Source of the DNA: Flavobacteriaceae bacterium UJ101
GTDB taxonomy: Bacteria > Bacteroidota > Bacteroidia > Flavobacteriales > UJ101
Assembly: GCA_001880285.1 (NCBI GenBank)
Contig: CP016269.1
Location: 1,870,501-1,934,500 of the forward strand
DNA length: 64,000 nt
Direction: 5' to 3'
Below, piece after piece: positions 37,128-49,401 of this stretch. A model generated the notes under the pieces. That model did no database searches and was not told where the DNA came from. It saw nothing but the letters and a program-made list of their open reading frames with translations. The first letter of the stretch is position 1. The number at the start of each line of letters is the position of its first letter. Position numbers and translations under genes: made by a program.

Positions 37128-37200
37128 ACGGGCGTAGCTCAGCTGGTAGAGCAGTGGTCTCCAAAACCAAAGGTCGTGGGTTCGATCCCTACCGCCCGTG
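37128..37200 (+). tRNA. tRNA-Trp (anticodon CCA)
   Basis: A 73-nt cloverleaf with acceptor ACGGGCG/CGCCCGT and anticodon loop CTCCAAA giving CCA. It ends 14 nt before secE, the usual neighbour. Confidence 0.95.
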
Positions 37201-37214
37201 CAAAGAACAATATT

Positions 37215-37403
37215 ATGAGTAAATTCGTAGATTACATTAAAGGTTCATACGATGAATTTATGAATAAAGTTACGTGGCCTAATTGGGACGAACTTCAGTC
37301 TGCTACTTTGGTAGTGGCTGTTTTTGCGTTGTTAGTGGCAGGCGTTACAGCTTTAGCAGATTGGGTAATCAATACAGGAGTTTTAAATTTATTTAAATTA
37401 TAA
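37215..37403 (+). CDS. secE: Preprotein translocase subunit SecE
   Basis: A 62-aa protein from the ATG at 37215; a longer in-frame opening would start inside tRNA-Trp and is rejected. It has the conserved amphipathic segment EFMNKVTWPNWDELQSATLVV followed by the single membrane helix, the minimal SecE form. SecE clamps SecY in the translocon. It lies 16 nt before nusG. Confidence 0.95.
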   Translation: MSKFVDYIKGSYDEFMNKVTWPNWDELQSATLVVAVFALLVAGVTALADWVINTGVLNLFKL

Positions 37404-37419
37404 TATCTTTTATAATCAT

Positions 37420-37971
37420 ATGAACGCGATAGATAAAAAATGGTATGTTTTAAAAACCATTAGTGGACAAGAAAACAAAGTGAAACTTTATATTGAAAAT
37501 GAAGTTCAGCGTTTAGGTTTAAGTGATTATTTAGGACAGATTTTGATTCCTACTGAAAAAGTAGTACAAATACGTAATGGTAAGAAAATTACCAAAGAAA
37601 AAGTATATTTTCCAGGCTATGTATATTTGGAAGTTGCTCTTGAAGGAGAAATGCACCATACTATTATTAGTCTATCAAATGTAATAGGTTTCTTATCCGA
37701 AACAAAAGGAGGAGATCCATTACCTATGAGAAAGTCTGAAGTAAACAGATTATTAGGTAGAATGGATGAATTAGCAGAAAATGTTGATCAAATTGCAATT
37801 CCTTATATAGTAGGTGAAACTATTAAAGTAATAGGGGGCCCTTTTAATGGATTTAATGGTTCCGTAGAGGAAATTAATGAAGATAAAAGGAAACTTAAAG
37901 TTTCGGTGTTGATTTTTGGAAGAAAAACACCAATGGAACTTAGCTTCTCAGAAGTAGAGAAGGTATCGTAA
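37420..37971 (+). CDS. nusG: Transcription termination/antitermination factor NusG
   Basis: The 183-aa protein has the NGN domain (KKWYVLKTISGQENKVK, the VYFPGYVYLE core) and a C-terminal KOW domain (GPFNGFNGSVEEINEDKRKLKVSV). It travels with RNA polymerase and links it to ribosomes or Rho. It forms the standard secE-nusG-rplK order. Confidence 0.96.
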   Translation: MNAIDKKWYVLKTISGQENKVKLYIENEVQRLGLSDYLGQILIPTEKVVQIRNGKKITKEKVYFPGYVYLEVALEGEMHHTIISLSNVIGFLSETKGGDPLPMRKSEVNRLLGRMDELAENVDQIAIPYIVGETIKVIGGPFNGFNGSVEEINEDKRKLKVSVLIFGRKTPMELSFSEVEKVS

Positions 37972-38035
37972 ATTAAGAATATAAGAGCTGCTTCCACAGT
38001 TATGTAAATATTAATATTTTTTAAACAATTAAAAA

Positions 38036-38473
38036 ATGGCTAAAGAGGTAAGTAAAATTGTAAAGCTACAGGTACGTGGTGGCGCTGCAAACCCATCTCC
38101 ACCGGTTGGACCGGCATTAGGGGCTGCAGGTGTTAACATTATGGAATTCTGTAAACAGTTCAACGGTCGTACACAAGACAAACAAGGTCAAGTATTACCA
38201 GTTGAAATTACAGTTTATACTGATAAGTCTTTCGACTTTGTAATTAAGACACCTCCTGCTGCAGTTCAATTATTAGCTGCTGCAAAGGTGAAAAAAGGGT
38301 CTTCTGAACCGAATCGTAAAAAAGTAGCTACTGTTACTTGGGATCAGGTAAGAGAGATCGCAGAAGGTAAAATGCCAGATTTAAACTGCTTTACAGTTGA
38401 ATCAGGAATGAAAATGATTGCAGGTACTGCACGTTCAATGGGAATAACCGTAACTGGAGATGCTCCATTTTAA
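38036..38473 (+). CDS. rplK: 50S ribosomal protein L11
   Basis: The 145-aa protein has the N-terminal [22 protein letters not shown] and the C-terminal rRNA-binding domain ending [10 protein letters not shown], typical of uL11. It forms the base of the GTPase stalk with rRNA. It begins the rplK-rplA-rplJ-rplL run. Confidence 0.98.
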   Translation: MAKEVSKIVKLQVRGGAANPSPPVGPALGAAGVNIMEFCKQFNGRTQDKQGQVLPVEITVYTDKSFDFVIKTPPAAVQLLAAAKVKKGSSEPNRKKVATVTWDQVREIAEGKMPDLNCFTVESGMKMIAGTARSMGITVTGDAPF

Positions 38474-38491
38474 TCATTAAAAGAATAGTAA

Positions 38492-39181
38492 ATGGCGAAG
38501 TTGACAAAAAAACAAAAGGAATCTTTTGTAAAAGTAGATAAAACAAAACAATATAGCTTAGCAGAAGCTGCAGGATTAGTAAAAGAAACTTCTATTACTA
38601 AATTTGATGCCTCTGTTGATTTAGCTGTTCGTTTAGGAGTTGACCCAAGAAAAGCAAATCAAATGGTTCGTGGTGTAGTTTCATTACCTCACGGAACAGG
38701 TAAAGATATTAAAGTATTAGCTTTAGTTACTCCTGATAAAGAAGCCGAAGCAAAAGAAGCGGGTGCTGATTATGTTGGTTTAGACGAATTCTTAACAAAG
38801 ATTAAGGGTGGATGGACTGATATCGATGTGATTGTAACCATGCCTAGCGTTATGGGGAAATTAGGACCACTTGGACGTGTTTTAGGACCAAGAGGATTAA
38901 TGCCTAACCCAAAAGCAGGAACTGTTACAATGGAAATCGGTAAAGCAGTAAAAGATGTGAAATCAGGTAAAATCGATTTTAAAGTAGATCGTTACGGAAT
39001 TGTACATGCTGCAATTGGTAAAGTTTCATTCTCTGCTGAGCAAATTAAAGAAAATGCTGCAGAATTAATCCAAACATTAAACAAATTAAAGCCTACAGCA
39101 GCTAAAGGTACTTATATGAAGAGTGTTTACTTATCTTCAACTATGGGACCTGGAATTGCAATAGATGCTAAATCCGTTTAA
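38492..39181 (+). CDS. rplA: 50S ribosomal protein L1
   Basis: The 229-aa protein shows the uL1 motifs [47 protein letters not shown] (in parts) and [14 protein letters not shown]. It forms the mobile L1 stalk, and in many bacteria it represses its own L11-L1 message. It lies 18 nt after rplK. Confidence 0.98.
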   Translation: MAKLTKKQKESFVKVDKTKQYSLAEAAGLVKETSITKFDASVDLAVRLGVDPRKANQMVRGVVSLPHGTGKDIKVLALVTPDKEAEAKEAGADYVGLDEFLTKIKGGWTDIDVIVTMPSVMGKLGPLGRVLGPRGLMPNPKAGTVTMEIGKAVKDVKSGKIDFKVDRYGIVHAAIGKVSFSAEQIKENAAELIQTLNKLKPTAAKGTYMKSVYLSSTMGPGIAIDAKSV

Positions 39182-39201
39182 TCGTTTAAAACAAAATTGT
39201 T

Positions 39202-39723
39202 ATGACAAGAGAAACAAAAGCTCAAGCAATAGAAGAATTAAAAGGAATCTTAGCAGATAATGCTACGATTTACTTAGCAGATATTTCTGAATTAAATGCA
39301 TCACAATCATCTGAATTAAGAAGAAATTGTTTTAAAAATGGAGTAAAACTTCAAGTTGTGAAGAATACTTTATTGAAAAAAGCAATGGAAGCTTCTGATA
39401 AAGAGTTTGACGAATTATATGGAAGCTTAAAAGGAAATACTTCAATTATGATTGCAGAACAAGCAAACGCTCCTGCAAAAGTAATTAAAGACTTCCGTAA
39501 AAAAGCTGAAAAGCCAATTTTAAAAGGTGCTTGGATTGAAGAGTCTTGCTATGTTGGAGACGATCAATTAGATGCATTAGTAGCAATCAAATCTAAAGAA
39601 GAATTAATTGGAGAAATTGTTACATTGTTACAATCACCAGCTAAAAATGTACTTTCTGCATTACAATCAGGAGGAAGTACGGTTAGTGGCTTAGTAAAAG
39701 CATTATCAGAAAGAGCAGAATAA
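39202..39723 (+). CDS. rplJ: 50S ribosomal protein L10
   Basis: The 173-aa protein has the uL10 N-terminal domain (ATIYLADISELNASQSSELRR, KLQVVKNTLLKKAM) and a C-terminal helix that binds L7/L12 dimers. It is 20 nt after rplA and 40 nt before rplL. Confidence 0.97.
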   Translation: MTRETKAQAIEELKGILADNATIYLADISELNASQSSELRRNCFKNGVKLQVVKNTLLKKAMEASDKEFDELYGSLKGNTSIMIAEQANAPAKVIKDFRKKAEKPILKGAWIEESCYVGDDQLDALVAIKSKEELIGEIVTLLQSPAKNVLSALQSGGSTVSGLVKALSERAE

Positions 39724-39763
39724 GAATACACAAATAAATATCTAAGAACAAAAAATTATTAAA

Positions 39764-40135
39764 ATGGCAGATTTAAAAAACATTGCAGAAACATTAGTTA
39801 ACTTAACAGTAAAAGAAGTTAACGAATTAGCAACTATTTTAAAAGATGAATATGGAATTGAGCCTGCAGCAGCAGCTGTAGCAGTAGCTGGACCTGCAGC
39901 AGGAGGTGCAGCAGCAGAAGAAAAATCTGAATTCGATGTTATCTTAAAAGCAGCAGGAGGATCTAAATTAGCAGTAGTTAAATTAGTGAAAGAATTAACT
40001 GGAGCTGGATTAAAAGATGCTAAAGAAATGGTTGATGGAGCACCAACTCCAATCAAAGAAGGTGTTGCTAAAGACGAAGCTGAAGCTTTAAAAACTCAAT
40101 TAGAGGAAGCTGGAGCTGAAGTAGAATTAAAGTAA
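39764..40135 (+). CDS. rplL: 50S ribosomal protein L7/L12
   Basis: The 123-aa protein has an N-terminal dimerisation helix, an Ala/Gly-rich hinge ([19 protein letters not shown]) and the conserved C-terminal factor-binding domain ([25 protein letters not shown] in parts). The multimeric stalk recruits translational GTPases. A hairpin follows before rpoB. Confidence 0.98.
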   Translation: MADLKNIAETLVNLTVKEVNELATILKDEYGIEPAAAAVAVAGPAAGGAAAEEKSEFDVILKAAGGSKLAVVKLVKELTGAGLKDAKEMVDGAPTPIKEGVAKDEAEALKTQLEEAGAEVELK

Positions 40136-40157
40136 TAGATTACTTAATAATACAACA

Positions 40158-40195
40158 GGTTTAGACCTACGAGAATAACTCGTTGGGTCTAAACC
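40158..40195 (+). terminator. Hairpin between rplL and rpoB (probable partial terminator)
   Basis: A 16-bp stem with one bulge (GGTTTAGACCTACGAG against CTCGTTGGGTCTAAACC) and a 5-nt AATAA loop, followed by a short T-run. The position matches the attenuator known between rplL and rpoB in other bacteria. Confidence 0.65.
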
Positions 40196-40335
40196 ATTTT
40201 GCGTATATAATGGTTAAGTGAGTGTTCACCATTAAAAAAAAGAATACTATTTATGGTTAACTGTTTGTTAATCAAAGTTTAAAGCATACAGAGTGTATGT
40301 GTTATCTATGTTTCTAATTTTAAAACCGTATAAAA

Positions 40336-43300
40336 TTGGCGGATAAAACAGTAAAATCTCCGGAAAGAATTAGTTTTGCTTCTGTAAAAGGGCAATTGGA
40401 TTATCCTGATTTCTTAGATGTTCAGGTAAAATCATTTCAAGATTTCTTCCAATTGGAAACGAAAGCAGACGATCGTGAAGACGAAGGTCTCTTTAAAACG
40501 TTTGCAGAAAATTTCCCTATTTCAGATACGAGAAACCAATTCGTATTAGAATTTTTAGACTATTTCGTTGACCCTCCTCGTTATTCTATCGAAGAATGTA
40601 TTGAAAGAGGTTTGACGTATAATGTACCTTTAAAAGCGCGTTTGAAGCTTTATTGTACAGACCCTGAACATGAAGATTTCGAAACCGTGGTACAGGATGT
40701 GTATTTAGGTACAATTCCTTATATGACCAATAGTGGTTCCTTTATTATTAATGGGGCCGAACGTGTGATTGTATCGCAATTACACCGTTCTCCAGGAGTA
40801 TTCTTTGGACAGTCTTACCATGCAAATGGTACCAAATTATATTCAGCACGTGTAATTCCATTTAAAGGTTCTTGGATTGAATTCGCAACAGACATTAACA
40901 GTGTAATGTATGCGTATATTGATCGTAAGAAAAAATTACCTTTAACAACATTGTTACGTGCCATCGGATACGAACGTGATAAGGATATTTTAGAAATCTT
41001 TGACTTAGCAGAAGAAGTAAAAGTTTCTAAAACTGGATTGAAAAAAGTTTTAGGAAGAGCTTTAGCTGCCCGTGTGTTGAATACATGGCATGAAGATTTC
41101 GTGGATGAAGATACTGGAGAAGTAGTATCAATTGAGCGTAATGAAATTATTCTAGATCGTGAAACGATTTTAGAAGAAGGTCATATTGAAGAAATTATCG
41201 AATCAGGTGTAAAAACAATTTTATTACACAAAGAAGATAACTCTTCTGCAGATTATGCCATCATCCATAATACATTACAGAAAGATCCAACAAACTCTGA
41301 AAAAGAGGCTGTTGAACATATATATAGAGTATTACGTAATGCAGAACCGCCTGATGAAGAAACAGCTCGTGGTATTATTGAGAAATTATTCTTCTCAGAA
41401 GCACGATATAGTTTAGGTGAAGTAGGACGTTACCGTATCAATAAAAAATTAGGTTTGAATATTGATATGGATAAAGAAGTATTAACAGAAGAAGATATTA
41501 TCTCAATTGTTAAGTACTTAATTGAATTAGTAAACTCTAAAGCAGAAGTTGATGATATTGATCACTTATCGAACCGTCGTGTACGTACAGTAGGTGAGCA
41601 AATGGCGAATCAATTTGGTGTTGGTTTAGCTCGTATGGCACGTACTATTCGTGAGCGAATGAATGTGCGTGATAACGAGGTGTTTACACCAATCGATTTG
41701 ATCAATGCTAAAACATTATCTTCTGTAATTAATTCATTCTTCGGAACGAATCAATTATCTCAATTTATGGATCAAACCAATCCATTAGCCGAGATTACAC
41801 ATAAAAGACGTTTATCAGCTTTAGGGCCAGGTGGTTTATCAAGAGACCGTGCCGGATTTGAGGTTCGTGACGTTCACTATACACATTATGGACGTTTATG
41901 TCCAATTGAAACTCCGGAAGGACCGAATATTGGATTAATTTCATCTTTATGTGTATATGCGAAAGTAAACAAGATGGGATTCATCGAAACACCGTATCGT
42001 AAAGTTGAAAACGGAAAAGTAGATAAAGGAGTTGTTTATTTATCAGCTGAAGAAGAAGAAGAGAAAATTATTGCACAAGCCAATGTTGCTTTAAATGATG
42101 ATAATGAAATAGCATCAGATCGTATTGTAGCCAGAGATGATGCAGATTATCCTGTGGTTGAACCAGGTCAAATATCTTATATGGATGTAGCACCTAACCA
42201 AATTGCTTCCATTTCAGCATCTTTAATTCCATTCTTAGAGCATGATGATGCCAACCGTGCTTTGATGGGATCGAACATGATGCGTCAGGCTGTACCATTA
42301 TTAAAGCCTGAAGCTCCAATTGTAGGAACTGGTTTAGAAGCACACGTAGCAAGAGATTCTCGAATTTTAATCAATGCAGAAGGGGCAGGTACCGTTCAGT
42401 ATGTTGATGCAAATGAAATTGTAATCGAATACGATCGAACAGAAGAAGAACAATCGGTAAGTTTTGATTCCAATATAAAATCATATGAATTAACAAAATT
42501 CAGAAAAACCAACCAAAGTACTTGTATTACATTAAAGCCTATTGTTAAAAAAGGTGATCGTGTAGAAAAAGGACAAGTTTTAACGGAAGGTTATGCTACT
42601 GAAGATGGAGAATTAGCTTTAGGACGTAACTTATTAGTATCGTTCATGCCTTGGAAAGGATACAACTTTGAGGATGCGATTGTAATTTCTGAAAAAGTAG
42701 TACGTGAAGACTGGTTTACATCGATTCATATTGACGAATATTCAATGGATGTTCGTGATACAAAATTAGGAGCTGAAGAATTAACGAATGATATTCCAAA
42801 CGTTAGTGAAGAAGCAACGAAAGACTTAGACGAACACGGAATGATTCGTGTAGGAGCTGAAGTAAATCCTGGTGATATTTTAATTGGAAAAATTACACCA
42901 AAAGGAGAATCAGATCCAACACCAGAAGAAAAATTATTACGTGCAATCTTTGGTGATAAAGCAGGAGATGTAAAAGATGCTTCATTAAAAGCGACGCCAT
43001 CATTACATGGAGTTGTTTTACGTAAGACCTTATTTGAAAGAAGCATTAAAGATAAGAAGAAAAGAGCTGAAGATAAACTAGAAATAGAACGATTAGAAGC
43101 GAAGTATTCTAAATTACAAGCAGAATTAAAAGATACTTTAATTGATAAACTATACCATTTAGTTAACGGTAAAACCGCTCAAGGAATTACCAATGATTTA
43201 AATGAAGAAGTAATCAAAAAAGGTACAAAATTCTCTCAAAAAGTATTAAATAGTGTAGACGATTACGTACACTTAGTAGGAGGACAATGGACAACAGATG

Positions 43301-44151
43301 ACCATACCAATTCTTTAGTACGTGAATTGTTACACAACTATAAGATACAAGTAAACGATTTACAAGGAGCTTTACGTCGTCAGAAATTTACGATTTCAGT
43401 AGGAGATGAATTACCTGCAGGAATCTTAAAATTAGCAAAAGTTTATATTGCGAAGAAACGTAAGTTAAAAGTAGGAGATAAAATGGCAGGACGTCACGGA
43501 AACAAAGGTATTGTAGCACGTATTGTACGTGAAGAAGATATGCCTTTCTTAGAAGACGGAACGCCAGTAGATATCGTATTGAACCCACTAGGGGTACCTT
43601 CTCGTATGAATATCGGTCAGATTTTTGAAACTGTTTTAGGATGGGCTGGTAAACGATTAGGTAAAAAATACGGAACGCCTATTTTTGATGGAGCTCATAT
43701 TGATGAAATCACCACTTTAACAAGAGAAGCAGGTATTCCAGACTTCGGACATACACATTTATATGACGGAGGAACAGGAGAACGTTTTGATCAACCTGCA
43801 ACCGTAGGTGTTATCTACATGTTGAAATTAGGACACATGGTAGATGATAAGATGCATGCTCGTTCAATCGGACCATATTCATTAATTACACAACAACCAT
43901 TAGGAGGTAAAGCTCAGTTTGGAGGTCAGCGTTTTGGTGAGATGGAAGTTTGGGCACTAGAAGCATACGGTGCAGCACATACGTTACGTGAGATATTGAC
44001 GGTTAAATCAGATGACGTTGTAGGACGTGCAAAAACATACGAAGCAATTGTGAAAGGAGAAGCGATGCCAGAACCAGGTATCCCTGAATCATTCAACGTA
44101 TTGTTACACGAATTACAAGGTTTAGGATTACATGTACGTTTAGAAGAATAA
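40336..44151 (+). CDS. rpoB: DNA-directed RNA polymerase subunit beta
   Basis: The 1271-aa protein begins at TTG (40336), the only start that keeps the conserved N-terminal [21 protein letters not shown] region (in parts). Clear RpoB marks include the rifampicin-pocket segment [33 protein letters not shown] (in parts), [16 protein letters not shown] and the C-terminal [19 protein letters not shown]. It forms the catalytic core with beta'. About 140 nt of leader follows the attenuator; a short GC-rich hairpin separates it from rpoC. Confidence 0.97.
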   Translation: MADKTVKSPERISFASVKGQLDYPDFLDVQVKSFQDFFQLETKADDREDEGLFKTFAENFPISDTRNQFVLEFLDYFVDPPRYSIEECIERGLTYNVPLKARLKLYCTDPEHEDFETVVQDVYLGTIPYMTNSGSFIINGAERVIVSQLHRSPGVFFGQSYHANGTKLYSARVIPFKGSWIEFATDINSVMYAYIDRKKKLPLTTLLRAIGYERDKDILEIFDLAEEVKVSKTGLKKVLGRALAARVLNTWHEDFVDEDTGEVVSIERNEIILDRETILEEGHIEEIIESGVKTILLHKEDNSSADYAIIHNTLQKDPTNSEKEAVEHIYRVLRNAEPPDEETARGIIEKLFFSEARYSLGEVGRYRINKKLGLNIDMDKEVLTEEDIISIVKYLIELVNSKAEVDDIDHLSNRRVRTVGEQMANQFGVGLARMARTIRERMNVRDNEVFTPIDLINAKTLSSVINSFFGTNQLSQFMDQTNPLAEITHKRRLSALGPGGLSRDRAGFEVRDVHYTHYGRLCPIETPEGPNIGLISSLCVYAKVNKMGFIETPYRKVENGKVDKGVVYLSAEEEEEKIIAQANVALNDDNEIASDRIVARDDADYPVVEPGQISYMDVAPNQIASISASLIPFLEHDDANRALMGSNMMRQAVPLLKPEAPIVGTGLEAHVARDSRILINAEGAGTVQYVDANEIVIEYDRTEEEQSVSFDSNIKSYELTKFRKTNQSTCITLKPIVKKGDRVEKGQVLTEGYATEDGELALGRNLLVSFMPWKGYNFEDAIVISEKVVREDWFTSIHIDEYSMDVRDTKLGAEELTNDIPNVSEEATKDLDEHGMIRVGAEVNPGDILIGKITPKGESDPTPEEKLLRAIFGDKAGDVKDASLKATPSLHGVVLRKTLFERSIKDKKKRAEDKLEIERLEAKYSKLQAELKDTLIDKLYHLVNGKTAQGITNDLNEEVIKKGTKFSQKVLNSVDDYVHLVGGQWTTDDHTNSLVRELLHNYKIQVNDLQGALRRQKFTISVGDELPAGILKLAKVYIAKKRKLKVGDKMAGRHGNKGIVARIVREEDMPFLEDGTPVDIVLNPLGVPSRMNIGQIFETVLGWAGKRLGKKYGTPIFDGAHIDEITTLTREAGIPDFGHTHLYDGGTGERFDQPATVGVIYMLKLGHMVDDKMHARSIGPYSLITQQPLGGKAQFGGQRFGEMEVWALEAYGAAHTLREILTVKSDDVVGRAKTYEAIVKGEAMPEPGIPESFNVLLHELQGLGLHVRLEE

Positions 44152-44164
44152 TAAAGCTTTAAAA

Positions 44165-44181
44165 GGGGAACAATGTTCCCC
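44165..44181 (+). promoter_or_regulatory. GC-rich hairpin between rpoB and rpoC
   Basis: GGGGAAC-AAT-GTTCCCC is a perfect 7-bp stem with a 3-nt loop, in an otherwise A+T-rich 78-nt gap. It is probably a processing or pausing element; a weak T-run lies a few bases later. Confidence 0.45.
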
Positions 44182-44229
44182 GAATAGGCTTTTTAATTAA
44201 AAAATAAAGTCAACTTCAGATTTTTGAAT

Positions 44230-47200
44230 ATGGCAGTTAGAAAACAAAATACACCAACTCGATTTAATAAAATTACGATTGGATTAGCATCTCCAGAGTC
44301 AATTTTACAAAAATCACACGGAGAGGTTTTAAAACCTGAAACTATTAATTACCGTACACACAAACCAGAACGTGATGGTCTTTTCTGTGAGCGAATCTTC
44401 GGTCCTGTAAAAGATTATGAATGTGCGTGTGGTAAATATAAAAGAATTCGCTACAAAGGAATCGTTTGTGACCGATGTGGTGTTGAAGTTACGGAAAAAA
44501 AAGTACGTCGTGATCGTATTGGACACATTAATTTAGTTGTCCCTGTAGCGCATATTTGGTATTTTCGTTCTTTACCAAACAAAATTGGATATATCTTAGG
44601 AGTACCTTCTAAGAAATTAGATATGATTATTTACTACGAACGTTACGTAGTAATTCAAACAGGTGTTGCGACGCGTCCTGATGGAGAACCATTAAACAAA
44701 ATGGATTTCTTAACGGAAGAAGAATACCTGGATATCATGGATGAGCTTCCAGTTGAAAATCAATATTTAGAAGATACGGACCCCAATAAGTTTGTCGCTA
44801 AAATGGGTGCTGAATGTATCGAAGAATTATTGAAAAGAATCGATTTAGATGAATTGTCATATGAATTACGTCATAGTGCCAATAACGAAACATCGAAGCA
44901 AAGAAGAACAGAAGCATTAAAACGTTTACAAGTTGTAGAATCATTACGTGATGCAAACCGTAAAATGGAAAATCGTCCAGAGTGGATGGTGATGCGTGTT
45001 GTTCCGGTTATTCCACCAGAATTACGCCCATTAGTACCATTAGATGGAGGACGTTTTGCTACTTCTGATTTAAACGATTTATACAGACGTGTTATTATTC
45101 GTAACAACCGTTTGAAACGATTAATGGAAATCAAAGCCCCTGAAGTAATCTTACGTAATGAAAAACGTATGCTTCAAGAGTCAGTAGATTCCTTATTCGA
45201 TAATACAAGAAAATCATCAGCCGTTACAACGGATTCCAACCGTCCTTTAAAATCATTATCCGATTCATTAAAAGGAAAACAAGGTCGTTTCCGTCAAAAC
45301 TTATTAGGTAAGCGTGTGGATTATTCTGCTCGTTCGGTAATTGTAGTAGGACCTACTTTAAAATTACACGAATGTGGTTTACCTAAAAACATGGCAGCTG
45401 AATTATATAAACCATTCATCGTTCGTAAATTAATCGAAAGAGGAATTGTTAAGACCGTTAAATCTGCGAAAAAGATTATCGATCGTAAAGAGCCTGTAGT
45501 ATGGGATATCTTAGAAAATGTTCTAAAAGGACGCCCTGTATTACTAAACCGTGCTCCTACGCTTCACCGTTTGGGTATTCAAGCTTTCCAACCAAAATTA
45601 ATTGAAGGAAAAGCAATTCAATTACACCCATTAGTGTGTACGGCCTTTAATGCCGATTTCGATGGTGACCAGATGGCGGTTCACTTACCTTTAGGACCAG
45701 AAGCTATTTTAGAAGCACAATTATTAATGTTGGCTTCTCATAATATCTTAAACCCTGCTAACGGAGCTCCAGTAACGGTTCCTTCTCAGGATATGGTATT
45801 AGGGTTATATTATATGACAAAAGAACGTACTTCAACAGAAACGCATAAAGTGAAAGGAGAAGGTTCTGCATTCTATTCAGCAGAAGAGGTTCGAATTGCA
45901 TATAATGAGAAAGCAGTAGATTTACACGCGAAAATTCGTGTAAAAGTAGACGTAAAAGAAAACGGAGAATTTGTTAATAAATTAATTGAAACAACGGTAG
46001 GTAGAGTATTGTTTAACGATGTTGTACCGAACTCAGTTGGATATATTAATGAAGTATTGACAAAGAAATCCTTACGTACCATTATTGGTAATATATTAAA
46101 AGAAACGGATGTTCCTACAACGGCACAGTTCTTAGATGATATGAAAACTTTAGGGTATAACAATGCCTTTGAAGGAGGGTTATCATTTAGTTTAGGAGAT
46201 ATTTTAATTCCGGATCAAAAAGAACCGATGATTAACGAAGCTGTTGATCAAGTAGAAGGTGTAAAATCCAACTATAACATGGGATTAATCACCAACAACG
46301 AACGTTATAACCAAGTAATTGATATCTGGACGACAACCAATGCGAAGTTAACGGATATCGTGATGAAGCGTATGACGGAAGATCAACAAGGATTTAACTC
46401 GGTATACATGATGTTAGATTCAGGAGCCCGTGGTTCGAAAGAGCAGATTCGTCAGTTATCTGGTATGCGTGGATTAATGGCAAAACCGCAAAAAGCAGGT
46501 CAATCAGGTGGAGAGATTATCGAAAACCCGATTATTGCCAACTTCCGTGAAGGATTATCGATTCTAGAGTACTTTATTTCAACGCACGGTGCACGTAAAG
46601 GTCTTGCCGATACCGCATTAAAAACAGCCGATGCCGGTTATTTAACGCGTCGTTTAGTAGATGTGGCACAAGACGTAATCGTTCGTGAAGAAGACTGTGG
46701 TACGTTGAGAGGTTTAACGATTAAGCCATTAAAGAAAAACGAAGAAATCGTAGAAGGAATTGCTGAACGAATTGTAGGACGTGTGGCCTTATTCGATGTG
46801 GTGAATCCTGAGAATGATGAAATCATAGCTAAAGCGAATGAAATTATTACAGAAGATATGGCCGAGGCAGTTCAAGCTTACGGAATAGAATCTGTAGAAG
46901 TTCGTTCACCGTTAACATGTGAAGCGAAAAAAGGAATTTGTGAGAAATGTTACGGACGTAACTTATCCACAAACCGTCCAGTACAAAAAGGGGAATCCGT
47001 TGGAGTTGTGGCAGCACAATCGATTGGAGAGCCGGGTACACAGTTAACCTTACGTACATTCCACGTGGGAGGTACCGCAGGTAACGTTTCGGAAGTTTCG
47101 TCTCACGTTGCAAAAGGTGATGGTACAATCGAAATCGAAGAATTAAGAACCGTTTCAAGTGTTAACGAAGCAGGAGATAAAATCGAAATCGTAGTATCGC

Positions 47201-48510
47201 GTTCATCTGAATTGAAGATTACAAACGATAAGAATAATGTGATCATGACGGCCAATATTCCTTATGGGTCAGAATTGTTAGTGAAAAACGGTTCTAAGAT
47301 CACAAAGGATACGGTAATCTGTAGTTGGGATCCATATAATGCCGTAATTATTTCAGAAACGGCAGGTAAGATTGTATACGAGAACATCCAACAAGGTATC
47401 ACGTACCAAGTAGAGATGGATGATCAAACTGGATTCCAAGAAAAAGTAATTTCTGAATCACGTAATAAGAAGTTAATCCCTACTTTAAAAATTGTAGATA
47501 AAAAAGGAGAAGAAGTAAAATCATATAACTTGCCAGTTGGAGCCCATTTAATTGTAGATGATGGTGAAAAGATTGAAGCAGGTAAGATTTTAGTGAAGAT
47601 GCCTCGTAAGTCTGCAAAAGCAGGGGATATTACGGGAGGTTTACCACGTGTAACCGAATTATTCGAAGCACGTAACCCTTCTAACCCAGCAGTGGTTTCT
47701 GAAATTGATGGTACCGTTTCGTATGGTAAAATCAAACGTGGTAACCGTGAGATTATCATTGAATCACGTACAGGTGAGATTAAGAAATACTTGGTGAAAT
47801 TATCAAGTCAGATCTTGGTACAGGAGAACGACTTCGTTAAAGCAGGTATGGCTTTATCTGAAGGTGTGATTACACCACGTGATATCTTAAATATTAAAGG
47901 ACCAACAGCGGTACAAGAATATTTAGTAAACGAGATTCAAGAGGTATACCGTTTACAAGGGGTGAAAATTAACGATAAGCACTTTGAAATCATCGTACGT
48001 CAGATGATGAGAAAAGTAGAAATCGTGGATTCTGGAGATACGATTTTCTTAGAAGGAAGAGTGGTTCACAAACAACAATTTATTGATGTGAATGATGAAA
48101 TCTTTGGTAAGAAGGTAGTAGAAGACGCTGGAGACTCAGATGTATTCAAACCAGGACAAATTGTAACACCTCGTGAATTGAGAGATGAGAACTCGAAATT
48201 AAAACGTGAAGATAAGAATGTTGTGATGGCAAGAGATGCGAATCCGGCAACGGCTACGCCAATCTTACAAGGAATTACGCGTTCATCTTTACAAACAAAA
48301 TCATTTATCTCTGCGGCATCGTTCCAGGAAACAACGAAAGTATTGAACGAAGCAGCAGTAGCAGGTTATTCAGACGAATTAGAAGGATTAAAAGAAAACG
48401 TAATTGTTGGACATAAGATCCCTGCAGGTACTGGTTTAGAAGAATACGATGAAATCATTGTAGGTTCTAGCCGTGAGTACGAAGAAATGGTAAGTGAAAA
48501 AACATTATAA
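44230..48510 (+). CDS. rpoC: DNA-directed RNA polymerase subunit beta'
   Basis: About 1426 aa from the ATG at 44230; an in-frame TTG at 44224 is less likely. It has the N-terminal zinc site ([20 protein letters not shown] in part), the catalytic [14 protein letters not shown] triad, the trigger-loop region and the second zinc site [16 protein letters not shown]. It completes the RNA polymerase core with RpoB. A DUF3467 gene follows 11 nt later. Confidence 0.97.
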   Translation: MAVRKQNTPTRFNKITIGLASPESILQKSHGEVLKPETINYRTHKPERDGLFCERIFGPVKDYECACGKYKRIRYKGIVCDRCGVEVTEKKVRRDRIGHINLVVPVAHIWYFRSLPNKIGYILGVPSKKLDMIIYYERYVVIQTGVATRPDGEPLNKMDFLTEEEYLDIMDELPVENQYLEDTDPNKFVAKMGAECIEELLKRIDLDELSYELRHSANNETSKQRRTEALKRLQVVESLRDANRKMENRPEWMVMRVVPVIPPELRPLVPLDGGRFATSDLNDLYRRVIIRNNRLKRLMEIKAPEVILRNEKRMLQESVDSLFDNTRKSSAVTTDSNRPLKSLSDSLKGKQGRFRQNLLGKRVDYSARSVIVVGPTLKLHECGLPKNMAAELYKPFIVRKLIERGIVKTVKSAKKIIDRKEPVVWDILENVLKGRPVLLNRAPTLHRLGIQAFQPKLIEGKAIQLHPLVCTAFNADFDGDQMAVHLPLGPEAILEAQLLMLASHNILNPANGAPVTVPSQDMVLGLYYMTKERTSTETHKVKGEGSAFYSAEEVRIAYNEKAVDLHAKIRVKVDVKENGEFVNKLIETTVGRVLFNDVVPNSVGYINEVLTKKSLRTIIGNILKETDVPTTAQFLDDMKTLGYNNAFEGGLSFSLGDILIPDQKEPMINEAVDQVEGVKSNYNMGLITNNERYNQVIDIWTTTNAKLTDIVMKRMTEDQQGFNSVYMMLDSGARGSKEQIRQLSGMRGLMAKPQKAGQSGGEIIENPIIANFREGLSILEYFISTHGARKGLADTALKTADAGYLTRRLVDVAQDVIVREEDCGTLRGLTIKPLKKNEEIVEGIAERIVGRVALFDVVNPENDEIIAKANEIITEDMAEAVQAYGIESVEVRSPLTCEAKKGICEKCYGRNLSTNRPVQKGESVGVVAAQSIGEPGTQLTLRTFHVGGTAGNVSEVSSHVAKGDGTIEIEELRTVSSVNEAGDKIEIVVSRSSELKITNDKNNVIMTANIPYGSELLVKNGSKITKDTVICSWDPYNAVIISETAGKIVYENIQQGITYQVEMDDQTGFQEKVISESRNKKLIPTLKIVDKKGEEVKSYNLPVGAHLIVDDGEKIEAGKILVKMPRKSAKAGDITGGLPRVTELFEARNPSNPAVVSEIDGTVSYGKIKRGNREIIIESRTGEIKKYLVKLSSQILVQENDFVKAGMALSEGVITPRDILNIKGPTAVQEYLVNEIQEVYRLQGVKINDKHFEIIVRQMMRKVEIVDSGDTIFLEGRVVHKQQFIDVNDEIFGKKVVEDAGDSDVFKPGQIVTPRELRDENSKLKREDKNVVMARDANPATATPILQGITRSSLQTKSFISAASFQETTKVLNEAAVAGYSDELEGLKENVIVGHKIPAGTGLEEYDEIIVGSSREYEEMVSEKTL

Positions 48511-48521
48511 AAAGAAAGATT

Positions 48522-48845
48522 ATGGCAGAAGATAAAAAGCCTCAAATGAATATAGAAGTTCCTGATAATGTGCATGAAACTTATGCAAATTTAGCAGTGA
48601 TCAACCATTCTCCAACCGAGTTTGTGGTAGATTGTATTCAAATGATGCCTGGAATGCCTAAGGCGAAGGTAAAGTCAAGAGTGATTTTAAATCCTTTACA
48701 CGCGAAGCAGTTATTGGCTGCTTTAGCAGAAAATGTAAAGCGTTATGAAGAAACTTTTGGAGAAATTACACAACCCAATGTAGCAAAGCCAACCAGTAAT
48801 AATGGAGATGCCTTGCACTTATTTGGAGCCAAAGGAGAAGCATAA
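48522..48845 (+). CDS. DUF3467 family protein
   Basis: The 107-aa protein carries the DUF3467 core: YANLAVINHSPTEFVVDCIQM (in part), MPGMPKAKVKSRVILNP and HAKQLLAALAENVKRYEETFG. It is commonly found directly behind rpoC in Bacteroidota. Its function is unknown; the position suggests a link to transcription. A strong terminator follows. Confidence 0.9.
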   Translation: MAEDKKPQMNIEVPDNVHETYANLAVINHSPTEFVVDCIQMMPGMPKAKVKSRVILNPLHAKQLLAALAENVKRYEETFGEITQPNVAKPTSNNGDALHLFGAKGEA

Positions 48846-48865
48846 TAATCATTTTATTATAATTT

Positions 48866-48898
48866 AAAACCTCTCTCGTCTTAGACGAGAGAGGTTTT
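48866..48898 (+). terminator. Terminator of the rpoBC operon
   Basis: A 16-bp perfect stem (AAAACCTCTCTCGTCT and complement) with a tight loop and a T-run. Confidence 0.92.
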
Positions 48899-48944
48899 TT
48901 TATATAGGATTTATAAGTGAAATGATGCTACGAACCCTATATAT

Positions 48945-49376
48945 TTAATGTGTGTGATCCGCTACACTCTTTTTTGATGATTTATATAGTGTATAGAGGG
49001 TGATAAAAGCTAATAGTTCGATTCCTACAATAATAATATGCATAATGAAGTCCATAGTAGGAGAAACAGGGGCATTTAGTAAAGGGAATAAAGGATCTAT
49101 AATGGTTTCGAATCCTTCTCTTAGTACATTCATTAAGAACATGATCAGAAATAATTTTACATCTTGAGAAATCATAATAATAATGGAGACCATGGCCATG
49201 GTGAGTGTTCTTGCTCCAAATTCATATGCAAGATTATAATCAGAAACCGTTTGTAAGGTAATGCCTGATGCTAATACAGCTTCATGATCAATAAAGAATA
49301 AATATACTTGTGAGAGCATAATTAGAATTAATAGGCCTTGTAGGATGTTGATCCAAAGTGGAATTTTTGTTTTCAT
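48945..49376 (-). CDS. Small membrane protein, divergent from HxlR regulator
   Basis: The 143-aa protein has four predicted membrane segments (around residues 8-28, 55-72, 73-90 and 108-130) and a His-containing tail (VADHTH). No family is recognised with certainty; the size resembles small DoxX/DUF4345-like membrane proteins. Its promoter overlaps repeats that may bind the adjacent HxlR-type regulator, which makes it the likely regulated target. Confidence 0.6.
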   Translation of the reverse strand: MKTKIPLWINILQGLLILIMLSQVYLFFIDHEAVLASGITLQTVSDYNLAYEFGARTLTMAMVSIIIMISQDVKLFLIMFLMNVLREGFETIIDPLFPLLNAPVSPTMDFIMHIIIVGIELLAFITLYTLYKSSKKSVADHTH

Positions 49377-49401
49377 ATTTTTAATAATAAACTGAGTTAC
49401 G

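Noticed and set aside
37176-37214. Longer start for secE
   Set aside because: These codons lie inside tRNA-Trp; the ATG at 37215 gives the normal 62-aa SecE.
46638-47158. Antisense frames inside rpoC (62 and 103 aa)
   Set aside because: Shadows of the strongly conserved rpoC reading frame.
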